From Bacillaceae bacterium (lineage in GTDB: Bacteria; Bacillota; Bacilli; Bacillales_A; Planococcaceae), in assembly GCA_030149685.1 (NCBI GenBank), contig JASLGI010000027.1, positions 1 to 5,235 of the forward strand: a DNA stretch of 5,235 nt. The letters run 5' to 3'. A program made the translations under genes and the position numbers. Below are positions 5,216 to 5,235 of the stretch, one piece after another (within the stretch, counting starts at the first letter, position 1; the number at the start of each line of letters is the position of its first letter). The notes below the pieces were generated by a model. It made no database searches. It was not told the origin of the DNA and saw nothing but the letters and a program-made list of their open reading frames with translations.

Positions 5216-5235
5216 AAATAATCTGATAATTATTT
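5216..5235. repeat. AT-rich inverted repeat at the window edge
   Basis: AAATAAT (5216-5222) and ATTATTT (5229-5235) are inverted around CTGATA and reach the last base of the window, so the arms may be longer. It lies just upstream of the metPS -35. It could be part of an upstream terminator, an UP-like element or an operator; the sequence is too short to say. Confidence 0.4.

Overview
The window looks like core chromosome of a low-GC Gram-positive bacterium of the order Bacillales, possibly Staphylococcaceae or a close relative. This rests on the AT-rich base composition, strong AGGAGG-type ribosome binding sites, TATAAT-type sigma-A promoters and rho-independent terminators, and on the gene set. 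That set is yuzB, yutF, yutE, yutD and lipA plus a two-component NSS amino-acid transporter. The lipA-yutD-yutE-yutF order is known from this order. The genus cannot be fixed from the sequence alone.

Layout. Positions 1-17 hold the first codons of a leftward gene that starts MKKLV. A compact divergent control region (about 18-161) lies between it and rightward yuzB (162-398). That region carries a near-perfect binding site for the NADH-sensing repressor Rex, placed on the promoters. A fully palindromic bidirectional terminator (414-446) separates yuzB from convergent yutF. All remaining genes point left. In transcription order they are metP-metS (5118 to 3467), ending at a 13-bp-stem terminator; an intergenic stretch of about 440 bases with no convincing gene; lipA-yutD (3029 to 1780), ending at a terminator whose loop contains the yutD stop codon; and yutE-yutF (1664 to 452), separated by one base and served by an extended -10 promoter.

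Function. LipA inserts sulfur into octanoyl groups to make lipoyl cofactor for the 2-oxoacid dehydrogenases. YutD and YutE are conserved small proteins of unknown role, and YutF is a HAD-superfamily phosphatase. MetP is a 12-helix-type sodium-coupled amino-acid transporter. MetS is its 38-residue single-helix partner, start-stop coupled to it and easily missed in annotation. The metPS leader carries a 15-bp palindrome that matches the CodY box at 13 of 15 positions, which suggests nutritional control of amino-acid uptake.

The most informative signals are regulatory: the Rex operator at the left edge and the CodY-like box at the right edge. I saw no mobile element, CRISPR array, rRNA or tRNA. 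I found no clearly new multi-gene system. The nearest thing to one is the inferred redox-controlled pairing of yuzB with its divergent neighbour.
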